Source: CAYNJF01 sp964351745 (GTDB taxonomy: Bacteria; Pseudomonadota; Gammaproteobacteria; Berkiellales; Berkiellaceae). Taken from it: a stretch of DNA of 12,754 nucleotides. The stretch lies in contig CAYGPI010000074.1 in the NCBI GenBank assembly GCA_964351745.1, positions 1 to 12,754 of the forward strand, read 5' to 3'. The notes under the pieces are model-generated. The model searched no databases, was not told the DNA's origin, and saw only the letters and a list, made by a program, of their open reading frames with translations. How positions within the stretch are numbered: position 1 is the stretch's first letter; every line of letters begins with the position of its first letter. Below, piece by piece: positions 1 through 6,692 of the stretch. A program made the position numbers and the translations under genes.

Positions 1-506
1 GCAGACAAGGGGGTAGAGGAAGCTGGTTTGATGATAACAGGGCAACCAGCAGCTATTGCAGGCGCTACTTGATGAACAATCAGGTTAAGTGGGTGATTAA
101 AAGCAGAGATAGCCACGACGACGCCAATAGGCTCAAATCGAGTCACAGCTAACCTTTTTCTAGAGGCTTCATTTAGCCCCATGGGGATCTCCTCACCACT
201 ACGAGTTCTTAAGTGGTCCCGGCACACTTGGATGCCATCGATAGCTCGTGCGACTTCAACTTGTGCATCACTAAGTGGTTTTCCACCTTCTTTTGCAATT
301 TGAAGAGCAAGAAAGTCTGAATTTTCTTTCATTAACTGCTCTATGCTGTGCAAAATATCACATCGCTTTTCAATCGATAACCAATTTTTTTTATTTTTGT
401 AAAGCGAGGAGGCTGCATCCAGCATTTGCTCGATGTCCTTATCATTGTGCATAGCTAATGTAGCAATCTGCGTCTTGTCATAAGGTGATTTAACTTCTAA
501 TTCCAT
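1..506 (-). CDS. Aldehyde dehydrogenase family protein, N-terminal 168 residues (runs off the left edge)
   Basis: The protein belongs to the NAD(P)-dependent aldehyde dehydrogenase superfamily, which oxidises aldehydes to carboxylates in the cytosol. The visible part covers the start of the coenzyme-binding domain. Near residues 130-160 it has the family signature around SAFNHPLNL, followed by VAPAIAAG and IIKPAS, where the Lys is the usual NAD(P)-binding lysine. The catalytic Glu and Cys would lie beyond the window, so activity and substrate cannot be judged. The ATG at 506-504 is chosen because a strong AGGAGG Shine-Dalgarno lies just upstream on the minus strand (about 511-516) and the protein begins at a typical family position (ELEVKSPYDK). 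The 174-bp gap to the gene upstream leaves room for its own promoter, but I saw no convincing -35/-10 pair. Family assignment is firm; the subfamily is open. Confidence 0.9.
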   Translation of the reverse strand, partial: MELEVKSPYDKTQIATLAMHNDKDIEQMLDAASSLYKNKKNWLSIEKRCDILHSIEQLMKENSDFLALQIAKEGGKPLSDAQVEVARAIDGIQVCRDHLRTRSGEEIPMGLNEASRKRLAVTRFEPIGVVVAISAFNHPLNLIVHQVAPAIAAGCPVIIKPASSTPLS

Positions 507-615
507 ATTACCTCCTAATTTTTTATGGCTATACGGAGCATTCTTTGAATATTATTTTAGCAAAGAAAACGAAGATAATAGCGAAAAAAAAATTGAAAGA
601 GATGGTTCGAGTTGA

Positions 616-630
616 ACGTTGTATCAACGT
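616..630. repeat. Short inverted repeat ACGTTG-TAT-CAACGT
   Basis: A perfect 6-bp inverted repeat with a 3-base spacer lies in the gap between the aldehyde dehydrogenase start and the quinone-reductase-like gene end. No T-run follows on either strand, so it is not an intrinsic terminator. It could be a small operator or chance. Confidence 0.3.
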
Positions 631-670
631 ATTTCTAGTTTAGGGTTTCGCGTTGCAGCATCCTTGCTAT

Positions 671-680
671 CGCCATGGCG
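671..680. repeat. Perfect palindrome CGCCATGGCG abutting a stop codon
   Basis: This 10-bp perfect palindrome sits immediately after the TAA stop (683-681, minus strand) of the flavodoxin-fold gene. It is GC-rich in an AT-rich region but has no loop or T-tract, so it does not look like a terminator. Significance unknown. Confidence 0.3.
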
Positions 681-1499
681 TTATTTGAATGCCTGCGAGA
701 CTTTGATTTTTGTGTCAGAGTCAATTTCTCTTTCTGCTTTTATTGGTGCTGTTTTTATGGCGTGGGGTCCACCACTAACGAGAATTGGTTTCTCTGCTTG
801 TGCAAATGTTGGACGAAGTAAATCATTAACAGTTCTGGAGATAGCTTGACTTAAATGAACATCATCGCCATGTTGAACATTGTTAATATGAGCCTGAGCC
901 TTTACCGGAATGCCTGCATAAGATAAGGCGGTGATCAGTGGATATGCTTGCGCTAGCTCCATCATTTTTTGTTTTTGCTCTATCGTCAGCAATTCTGATA
1001 TAGCTGGATCTGTCGCACTTAAGACTTTATCGTAGTTTTCTAGCTTTACTTCGCTGGTGTAGCCTGAAGTGGTTAAAATCATGGCTTGAATATCTTGCTC
1101 CCCCCATGTTGCCACAGGCCTTCCTTCTACTGTTTTAAACGAAGCTCCCCTGAAAACATCAGACATCCATTGCATAAAGAGTGGAGGAGCAGCTTGCCAC
1201 CAGATTGGGAAATAAAAGATCAAATAATCTGCTTGAGTAATTTTCTCTTGTTGAGCTCTGATGAGACGATTATGCTGCTCAGTCCGTAATCCTCGATACC
1301 ACTGTGCTGTGTCTTTGGGGTTTTCGTGCTGATTAAAGTTAAATTGCTCTTGGCAAAAGGAAAAGGGATTTACTAACTCTATTTCATTTCTTTCGACGCC
1401 ATTATTTTTTAAGCTATTATAAATGGACGTCATGACTCTACCATAGTCAGTATCTGGATCTTGCTCATAATAACCGTGGATCAGTAGTATTTTACTCAT
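681..1499 (-). CDS. NAD(P)H dehydrogenase (quinone)-like flavoprotein, flavodoxin fold, with C-terminal extension
   Basis: This 272-aa protein resembles the flavodoxin-like NAD(P)H:quinone oxidoreductase / MdaB-KefF family, cytosolic FMN or FAD enzymes that reduce quinones by two electrons. The fold begins with MSKILLIHGYY. The hallmark strand-loop-helix at residues 91-116 (DYLIFYFPIWWQAAPPLF, then WMSDVF) matches the family pattern D-x-L-I-F-x-F-P-x-W-W-x-x-P. Family members are usually near 190-230 aa; here about 40 residues after position 230 are extra and rich in Lys, Glu and Pro. There is no signal peptide. The ATG at 1499 has an AGGAG about 6 nt upstream, and a candidate promoter lies at 1530-1558. 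Substrate is unknown; an NAD(P)H-dependent reductase of another small electrophile is possible. Confidence 0.85.
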   Translation of the reverse strand: MSKILLIHGYYEQDPDTDYGRVMTSIYNSLKNNGVERNEIELVNPFSFCQEQFNFNQHENPKDTAQWYRGLRTEQHNRLIRAQQEKITQADYLIFYFPIWWQAAPPLFMQWMSDVFRGASFKTVEGRPVATWGEQDIQAMILTTSGYTSEVKLENYDKVLSATDPAISELLTIEQKQKMMELAQAYPLITALSYAGIPVKAQAHINNVQHGDDVHLSQAISRTVNDLLRPTFAQAEKPILVSGGPHAIKTAPIKAEREIDSDTKIKVSQAFK

Positions 1500-1529
1500 G
1501 ATTACTCCTATATCTTGTAGAAATGGGCC

Positions 1530-1558
1530 AGTATATAGGAATTACGTATTAATGTGAT
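1530..1558 (-). promoter_or_regulatory. Candidate sigma70 promoter for the flavodoxin-fold gene
   Basis: Read on the minus strand: ATCACA (1558-1553), 17-bp spacer, TATACT (1535-1530). The -10 matches five of six consensus bases and the -35 four of six. Transcription would start near 1523, leaving a leader of about 24 nt that contains the Shine-Dalgarno. Confidence 0.4.
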
Positions 1559-1582
1559 CAGCTTACCAGTTTTTTAAGTTTG

Positions 1583-2131
1583 CTAACTTTTTGCTTTGGC
1601 TTCTAGGTTTCTTAGCTGGTGTTGATATTGGTTAATTTGTGACTTTAATAGGCTTTGGATGTCACGTGAATGTGATAGCGCTGCTAAATAATGCTCTTCG
1701 CGAATTCTTTGCTCTTTTATTATTTTGAGTAATGAGTCAGTACGAATAGTGGACGCCTTGGTTGACGAGGGCTCACCAACGTTTTTAATACGCTCTAGAA
1801 GTTCAGACTGGCTGTTTTCTATGTTTTGTAAACTTTCATATACATAGCCTAAATCATTGTGTTTAATCTTAGAGTTTCGTTTTGTTGCTGTTACTTGAGA
1901 TTTTTTATCCCTGTTAGCCAACTTGGTTTTAGGATAATGATGTTTTTTCCAACTGGCCAAGTATCTGCAAATATCAGAGTTACTGCCTCGCTTAAGGCCC
2001 ATTGTTAGAAGGTGCTCGCCTATGGATTGATAAGTAATGCGTTTATTCTCGCTTAACAATGCGTCACAAACTCTCCATACTTGAATTTCTTTGGGGGTAG
2101 GTTGGTAAAAGTCTAAGTCAATCGCATCCAT
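1583..2131 (-). CDS. KfrA-like DNA-binding protein (N-terminal HTH, C-terminal coiled coil)
   Basis: The 182-aa protein has the architecture of KfrA-type regulators. Residues about 10-62 form a helix-turn-helix-like region (VWRVCDALLSENKRITYQSI, then GSNSDICRYLASWK), which fits the KfrA_N pattern where the recognition helix precedes a conserved L-x-x-W. Residues 65-95 are a basic linker rich in Lys and Arg. From about 95 to the end the sequence is a Gln/Glu/Leu-rich probable coiled coil. KfrA proteins are mostly known from plasmids, as autorepressors and partition or structural proteins; chromosomal versions exist in gammaproteobacteria. The start at 2131 has AGGAG 8 nt upstream and a strong promoter at 2194-2222. 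The gene lies between unrelated genes, so its target is unknown; autoregulation is a reasonable guess. Confidence 0.7.
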   Translation of the reverse strand: MDAIDLDFYQPTPKEIQVWRVCDALLSENKRITYQSIGEHLLTMGLKRGSNSDICRYLASWKKHHYPKTKLANRDKKSQVTATKRNSKIKHNDLGYVYESLQNIENSQSELLERIKNVGEPSSTKASTIRTDSLLKIIKEQRIREEHYLAALSHSRDIQSLLKSQINQYQHQLRNLEAKAKS

Positions 2132-2193
2132 AGCTAAGATCTCCTATATTGGGCATTTACTAGGGAGTCAGCAAACATAAATAGTACTCTTCA

Positions 2194-2222
2194 ATCATAT
2201 CTTTTAATCCTGCCTTTTTCAA
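2194..2222 (-). promoter_or_regulatory. Strong candidate sigma70 promoter for the kfrA-like gene
   Basis: Read on the minus strand: TTGAAA (2222-2217), exactly 17 bp, TATGAT (2199-2194). Each hexamer matches five of six consensus bases. Predicted start is near 2187, giving a leader of about 55 nt before the ATG at 2131. It is the best promoter match I found in the window. Confidence 0.6.
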
Positions 2223-2261
2223 TGAGAGCTGCCTTCGGGTAAAAATGCTGATAAACTATGG

Positions 2262-4004
2262 TTATTGTAAAAGCTGTACGCTCATATTTTGGGCTGCCAT
2301 AATTTGGCTTTCATTTAATTCACGGTGCCATTGTTTCTGAGCTGACATAGCTTCTGGGAAACCTGACGCGGCTGCTATACTCATCCAGCTATACGCACGA
2401 ATTGGATCTTGCTTAACACCGCGGCCCTTTTTGTAAAGGATGGCTAAATTATATTGAGCGAGTAAATCACCTTGGTAGGCGGCTTTGCGGTACCACTTTT
2501 GCGCCATACTATAATTTTGCGGCAACCCTAGCCCCTGATGATACGCCTTTCCTAACTCGCCTTGGGCAGGAGCGTTACCCTGCAAAGCAGCAAGTTCGTA
2601 CAGACGAGCTGATTCCTGTATATCCTTATCGAGCCATTTGCCTTGAGCATATAGCCTACCAAGTTCGTATAGGGAGGCTGGGTTGTTAGATTGTGCAGAT
2701 CGACTGATCCATTTCAAGGCTAGGTGCTTATCTTGAAAATCAACATCATTTAAATAAATCTGTGCTAAATAAGCTTCGGCTTGGGAGTTGCCCTGATTGG
2801 CTGATTTTTCTAGCCAAGTTAAAGCCTCTTCTTTATTTTGCGAAGTGCCTACACCTGCATATTGAAGCTTCCCAAACTCATATTGCCCTTGTGCGTTGCC
2901 ATTAAATGCTGCACTTTTAAAAATATCGGCAGCTTCTCTTGTTTTGTATGAGGAGCCAGAAGCAAGATATTGTTTTGCTACGATAAGTTTTGCTTTGAGG
3001 TGGCCATTTTGTGCTGCCTGTTGGAAGAAGTTATCAGCCTTATGCTCATCTTTTGAAAAGAAGGTACCATCTCGGTGAAAAACACCCATCTGATATTGGC
3101 TGTTAGCAACGCCATTATCAGCAGAGCGCTTATACCAGTAAAGCGCTTTTGGCATATGTTGTGTCGTACCTACGCCATCGTGGTACAACGTTGCCGTGAT
3201 CCACTGCGCTTGATAGTGATTTTGCCTAGCAGCCTGCCTGTACCAATAAAAGGCCTTTTCTTTATTTTGAACAGTACCATAGCCATTTTCGTAGGCTTTA
3301 GCTGTATTAAACATCCCAGTCACGTGACCTAGCTGAGCTGATTTTCTATTTAAATTAAAAGATCGGTTTGTCTCTCCGAGCTGCATGTAAAGAGAGGCTG
3401 CTTTACTTAATGCAAAAGGATTGTTTTGCTCAGCTGCTAGGTTGTACCAATACACGGCCTGGTTTAGATCCTTTTTCTTGCCGCGACCAGTTTCATACAT
3501 CTCACCAAGTTTTAACTGACTGGCACTGTCGCCATGATTAGCACTGCGCTCTAGCCAGTATGAAGCTTGGTCATAATTAATTTGAGTACCGACGCCATTT
3601 AAATAGTATTGCGCCAGTTTGGATTCGGCCTCTGGTTGACCTTGGTTAGCTGCTTGGGTGAACCAATAAAAGCTATCTTCATAAGCGTGATGTTGGCTGT
3701 ACCAAAGGCCAAGACGGTATTGAGATTCTTTGTGACCAAGTTGAGCTGCTTTCTCATACCAGGCTTTGGCTTGCCAGGGATTTGGATCTTGAATAAGGCC
3801 GGATTCTGTCATTTTAGCAAGGGCATAATAGACCACGGGATCGTTTGAGTTATGTTTGGCAGCATTAAGACAATGTAGTTTTGCAAGTTGCCAGTTTTGC
3901 ATGGTAAAAGATTCGTAACATTGATCGGATGCTTTTAAGCCCGCATGTGTCGCAGAACTAAGTATTAAGCCGCAAGTTATTAGTAGATATAAGAAATTTT
4001 TCAT
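2262..4004 (-). CDS. Secreted Sel1-repeat (tetratricopeptide-like) protein, about 14 repeats
   Basis: This 580-aa protein is almost entirely Sel1-like repeats, about 36 residues each, with the recurring pattern A-x-x-x-L-G-x-x-Y-x-x-G-x-G-x-x-x-D-x-x-x-A-x-x-W-Y-x-x-A-A-x-x-G. I count about 14 units from residue 50 to 555. Such alpha-alpha superhelices are protein-binding scaffolds; in Legionella the family includes EnhC, LpnE and LidL. The first ~22 residues (MKNFLYLLITCG, hydrophobic core, then SATHAG) form a signal peptide, so the mature protein is exported. An in-frame ATG at 4046 would put 14 extra residues before this signal and has no Shine-Dalgarno; the ATG at 4004 is preferred, although its own Shine-Dalgarno is weak. 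The last repeat ends in the A-Y-S-W-x-x-I-A-A-x-x-G module shared with the divergent neighbour. Specific partner unknown. Confidence 0.9.
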   Translation of the reverse strand: MKNFLYLLITCGLILSSATHAGLKASDQCYESFTMQNWQLAKLHCLNAAKHNSNDPVVYYALAKMTESGLIQDPNPWQAKAWYEKAAQLGHKESQYRLGLWYSQHHAYEDSFYWFTQAANQGQPEAESKLAQYYLNGVGTQINYDQASYWLERSANHGDSASQLKLGEMYETGRGKKKDLNQAVYWYNLAAEQNNPFALSKAASLYMQLGETNRSFNLNRKSAQLGHVTGMFNTAKAYENGYGTVQNKEKAFYWYRQAARQNHYQAQWITATLYHDGVGTTQHMPKALYWYKRSADNGVANSQYQMGVFHRDGTFFSKDEHKADNFFQQAAQNGHLKAKLIVAKQYLASGSSYKTREAADIFKSAAFNGNAQGQYEFGKLQYAGVGTSQNKEEALTWLEKSANQGNSQAEAYLAQIYLNDVDFQDKHLALKWISRSAQSNNPASLYELGRLYAQGKWLDKDIQESARLYELAALQGNAPAQGELGKAYHQGLGLPQNYSMAQKWYRKAAYQGDLLAQYNLAILYKKGRGVKQDPIRAYSWMSIAAASGFPEAMSAQKQWHRELNESQIMAAQNMSVQLLQ

Positions 4005-4145
4005 AATTTTTGCTTTAATCATTCGAACAAACTCGTGAGCTATCATAGTATTTGTTATAGTTTATTAAAGCTACCATCAAAAAATATACCATTAACAAAT
4101 TACAGGGCAAGTTGGTTAAACAACCATTGGCAACTAAGGACAATC
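4005..4145. promoter_or_regulatory. Divergent promoter region between two Sel1-repeat genes
   Basis: This 141-bp gap must hold start signals for both divergent genes. On the minus strand TATGAT (4047-4042) is a five-of-six -10 match, but no good -35 lies at 16-18 bp. If used, transcription would start near 4035, downstream of the alternative ATG at 4046 and in favour of the start at 4004. On the plus strand only weak -10-like strings occur (for example around 4056-4061). Shared control of both genes is likely from geometry but not shown. Confidence 0.4.
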
Positions 4146-6047
4146 ATGAAAAAAACTATATGGATATTAATGATCATTTCATCATTTGCATGGCACACTC
4201 ATGCCTTCGCTCAATCACCTGAGCCTAGACGTTCAGGTGGACTTGGTGTTCAAGAGCCAAAAAACGCAAAGGCAAGAGCATTATTTAGAAAAGCAAGAAA
4301 GGGTGATGTTGAGTCAATGGTCGCTTTTGGAAAAATGGCTCACGAAGGGACTGAGATTCCATCAGATCCGCCAGAAGCCTTTTTCTGGTTTAAAAAAGCT
4401 GCCGAGCAAGATCATCCAGAAGGCATGTATTGGTTTGGCATGATGTACGATACAGGTTTTGGTACTAGTGTTGATCATCAATATGCTTATAGGTGGTTTA
4501 AAAAGGCCGCTGATAAAGGCAATGTTGACGCTATGTACCAAATCGGCCTGTACTATAAAAATGGCATTGTTGTTAAACAGGATTATGCTAAAGCAAAATA
4601 TGCTTTTGAAAAGGTTATTTCTTTAAATGAAAACCCTTTAGCTCAAGTCGAGCTAGGTCTCATGTACAAAAACGGAAATGGGGTTGAAAGAGATTTTGAA
4701 AAAGCTCAGCAGTTATTCGAGGCAGCAAGCAAAAAGAACGAAATTTCAAGTTTCTTTTATTTGGCGACAATGATTCTAGATAAAGAAATCTCCTCAAGTG
4801 CAAATGGTGTGGCGCTGATTAAGAAATCTGCAGATTTGAATTATCATCCAGCTATGATCTATTTGGGGAAACTTTATGCTGAAGGTAAAGAGGTTAAGAA
4901 AGATGGTGACGCGGCTGCTGTTTTGTATAAAAAAGCAGCAGATCAAAATAATCTAGAAGCTGCTCACTTGTTAGGTGTTTTGCTACGAACAGGCGACGGG
5001 ATATCTCCTGATTATAAATCATCTTATCTGTGGCTAGAAAAAGCAGCTAATGAAGGCTATGTTCCAGCGATGTATGATCTAGGTATTAATTATCGTATGG
5101 GTGCAGGAGTAGAGCAAAGCGACAAAAAAGCCTTAAGTTGGTACCTCAAGGCCGGCAATGTTGGATATCCAGCAGCAGAGTTTATGCTTGGTCAAGTCTA
5201 TCTGCACGGCATTGGGGTTAAAGCCAATGATACTCAGGCTAAATTGTGGCTTAAAGCTGCTGCGAATCATGGGTACGTTGAAGCTATGTATTTTTGGGGG
5301 GAAACCTTTGAACTTGGTGGTTTAGGTTATACTCCAAGTGCGACAAATGCTTTTAACTGGTATGAAGCGTGCGCAAAACTTTCTTACACACCTTGTATTT
5401 ATAAACTAGGTAAACTTTATTCAAAAGGCTTTGGTGTAGAGAAAGATCTCACTAAAGGCTTCAACTACTTACAAGAAGCTGCTCAAAAAGGAGATGAGGT
5501 AGCACAATATGACATTGCAGTCATGTACGATCAAGCCTTAGGCATTCCTAGGGATGAGCAATTAGCATTGAAATGGTTTAAATTAGCTGCTGAGAATCAA
5601 GTTCCTTCTGCTCAGTATAATCTTGCGCTGAAGTATTCCAAAGGAGAAGGTACGCCTGTTGATCAAGTCCAAGCTTTTAAGTGGTTTAAGAAATCTGCTG
5701 AGCAGGGTTTTAATAGTGCGATGTTTAATGTTGGTCTTATGTTGCAAACAGGAGAGGGGACTCCAAAAAATTTGTCAGAAGCCATTAAGTGGTATACTAA
5801 GGCTGCTTTAAAGGGGCAAAAGTATGCTCAATTTAATCTGGGCATCATGTACCTGAAGGGCGAAGGAGTTAAAAAAGATGATATCACAGGATATGCATGG
5901 ATTCTTGTTGCTGCAACTGCAGGGGACCCAGAAATTGAAGTCTCTAGACAACAGCTCATGGCTCAGCTTAGCGCCGAGGACGTTGCTAAGGCAAAGAAAA
6001 TGGCTGAAGATCTAAAACGAAAGATCTTTGAGCTGCAAATTGATTAA
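4146..6047 (+). CDS. Secreted Sel1-repeat protein, about 15 repeats, first gene of a three-gene operon
   Basis: This 633-aa protein starts with a signal peptide (MKKTIWILMI, hydrophobic, cleavage probably after the Ala-Phe-Ala near residue 22), a short Pro/Arg/Gly-rich linker, then about 15 Sel1 repeats from residue 55 to about 590. Typical units contain A-M-Y-x-x-G-x-x-Y-x-x-G-x-G-V and A-x-x-W-F-K-K-A-A-x-x-G. It ends in a charged helix rich in Lys, Glu and Ala. The ATG at 4146 is preferred because AAGGA lies about 7 nt upstream and the signal peptide begins there; an open frame reaching back to 4035 has no such support. A periplasmic or cell-surface scaffolding role is inferred from the family (EnhC, LpnE). 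Two small genes follow at 9- and 8-nt gaps, pointing to a shared transcript. Confidence 0.92.
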   Translation: MKKTIWILMIISSFAWHTHAFAQSPEPRRSGGLGVQEPKNAKARALFRKARKGDVESMVAFGKMAHEGTEIPSDPPEAFFWFKKAAEQDHPEGMYWFGMMYDTGFGTSVDHQYAYRWFKKAADKGNVDAMYQIGLYYKNGIVVKQDYAKAKYAFEKVISLNENPLAQVELGLMYKNGNGVERDFEKAQQLFEAASKKNEISSFFYLATMILDKEISSSANGVALIKKSADLNYHPAMIYLGKLYAEGKEVKKDGDAAAVLYKKAADQNNLEAAHLLGVLLRTGDGISPDYKSSYLWLEKAANEGYVPAMYDLGINYRMGAGVEQSDKKALSWYLKAGNVGYPAAEFMLGQVYLHGIGVKANDTQAKLWLKAAANHGYVEAMYFWGETFELGGLGYTPSATNAFNWYEACAKLSYTPCIYKLGKLYSKGFGVEKDLTKGFNYLQEAAQKGDEVAQYDIAVMYDQALGIPRDEQLALKWFKLAAENQVPSAQYNLALKYSKGEGTPVDQVQAFKWFKKSAEQGFNSAMFNVGLMLQTGEGTPKNLSEAIKWYTKAALKGQKYAQFNLGIMYLKGEGVKKDDITGYAWILVAATAGDPEIEVSRQQLMAQLSAEDVAKAKKMAEDLKRKIFELQID

Positions 6048-6056
6048 GAGGAATAT

Positions 6057-6326
6057 ATGCCACCTGTCCTAGTTGTTTTGAATTTAGCTGTATTGCTTGT
6101 TGGTATGAGTATACTCTTAGTGGTCAATAAGGATTTTAAGAAAATATTCCTGATTGGCATGTCGCTGCCAATTCTTTTGTGGTTTATTGTGGCGATTGCT
6201 TTGTATCCAAGAGATTCTTGGGGCTTCGTTGAGATTATTATGATGTTATTACGTGGCAGTCTCATTTTAGGGGTTTTCTCCGGGGCACTAGCCTGTTACA
6301 TTGTCACGAAATTTAAACAAAGGTAG
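6057..6326 (+). CDS. Small integral membrane protein, three predicted helices, unknown function
   Basis: I do not recognise this 89-aa protein. It is strongly hydrophobic with three probable transmembrane helices: about residues 3-23, 28-49 and 62-83, separated by short charged loops (NKDFKK; YPRDSWG), and it ends in a basic tail (TKFKQR). The Lys-rich first loop and the basic C-terminus suggest that these face the cytoplasm. The ATG at 6057 follows a GAGGAA Shine-Dalgarno and lies 9 nt after the stop of the Sel1-repeat gene, so the two are almost surely co-transcribed. The membrane position next to an exported scaffold suggests a membrane partner or anchor, but that is inference only. Confidence 0.8.
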   Translation: MPPVLVVLNLAVLLVGMSILLVVNKDFKKIFLIGMSLPILLWFIVAIALYPRDSWGFVEIIMMLLRGSLILGVFSGALACYIVTKFKQR

Positions 6327-6334
6327 AGGAATAT

Positions 6335-6628
6335 ATGGCAGAGACAATCGACGACTTAACTATTGAGTATGTGGATGGTGGCGTTGTAACAGTAAAAGAA
6401 CTTGATAAGCAAGTGCTTACGAAAGGTGCTTGGTCAACAATTATGTACAAATTCCAAGAATTTGATAACAAAACACAAGATTATGGCCCAACTAAATACA
6501 GTATTCGCCGCTATCAAAAGTCAAAGGGTGAATATAAACAAAAGTCAAAGTTCAATATCTCTAACGCTGGGCAGGCACAAAAGGTTATTGATATTCTTAG
6601 TGCTTGGATCTCGGAAGAAACAAGTTAA
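6335..6628 (+). CDS. Conserved-looking 97-aa cytosolic protein, unknown function
   Basis: The protein is soluble with no signal or membrane segment. A charged N-terminal stretch (IEYVDGGVVTVKEL) precedes a central motif-rich part: MYKFQEFDNKTQDYG, then KYSIRRYQKSKGEYKQKSKF, and a C-terminal helix. The aromatic/basic core looks like a conserved small domain I have a general sense of from proteobacterial genomes, but I cannot name a family and claim no function. The cluster of Lys and Arg would fit nucleic-acid or anionic-ligand binding; this is speculative. The ATG at 6335 has a GAGGA Shine-Dalgarno and lies 8 nt after the preceding stop. The 13-base string AGAGGAATATATG spanning its start is identical to the one spanning the start at 6057. 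Confidence 0.8.
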   Translation: MAETIDDLTIEYVDGGVVTVKELDKQVLTKGAWSTIMYKFQEFDNKTQDYGPTKYSIRRYQKSKGEYKQKSKFNISNAGQAQKVIDILSAWISEETS

Positions 6629-6643
6629 CCAACCAACGTTATA

Positions 6644-6691
6644 GGTCTTCCTTTTGCTGCTAATCTTATAATTAGTAGCGAAAGGTTGACC
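6644..6691 (+). promoter_or_regulatory. Long hairpin/palindrome overlapping the Shine-Dalgarno of the TPR-sulfotransferase
   Basis: The arms are GGTC (6644-6647), TT, CCTTTTGCTGCTAAT (6650-6664), loop CTTATA (6665-6670), ATTAGTAGCGAAAGG (6671-6685), TT, GACC (6688-6691). As RNA this gives a 15-bp stem with two G-U pairs, a small TT/TT internal loop, and a 4-bp basal stem. The likely Shine-Dalgarno AAAGG (6681-6685) is inside the 3' arm, 7 nt before the ATG at 6693. No U-run follows, so it is not an ordinary terminator. A perfect TATAAT (6667-6672) also sits across the loop, without a matching -35, so a DNA operator over a promoter is an alternative reading. Confidence 0.65.
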
Positions 6692-6692
6692 G

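Noticed and set aside
619..849. Open frame on the plus strand opposite the flavodoxin-fold gene
   Set aside because: It lies mostly antisense to a well-supported gene, has no Shine-Dalgarno and no recognisable composition.
2896..3848. Several plus-strand open frames opposite the Sel1 gene
   Set aside because: Antisense products of a repeat-coding gene; their Cys- and Phe-rich composition follows from the complement of the Sel1 codons.
4005..4046. N-terminal extension of the minus-strand Sel1 gene to an ATG at 4046
   Set aside because: No Shine-Dalgarno precedes it, it would bury the signal peptide 14 residues inside, and the best -10 candidate (4047-4042) covers that ATG.
4035..4145. N-terminal extension of the plus-strand Sel1 gene to an ATG at 4035
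   Set aside because: The signal peptide and a Shine-Dalgarno point to 4146; the extra 37 residues lack any feature.
2262..6047. Regular repeats as a CRISPR array or DNA satellite
   Set aside because: The repetition is at protein level (Sel1 units of about 108 bp with diverged DNA), within intact reading frames.
6644..6691. Reading the palindrome as an intrinsic terminator of the upstream operon
   Set aside because: No T-run follows on either strand, and the structure ends right at the next start codon.
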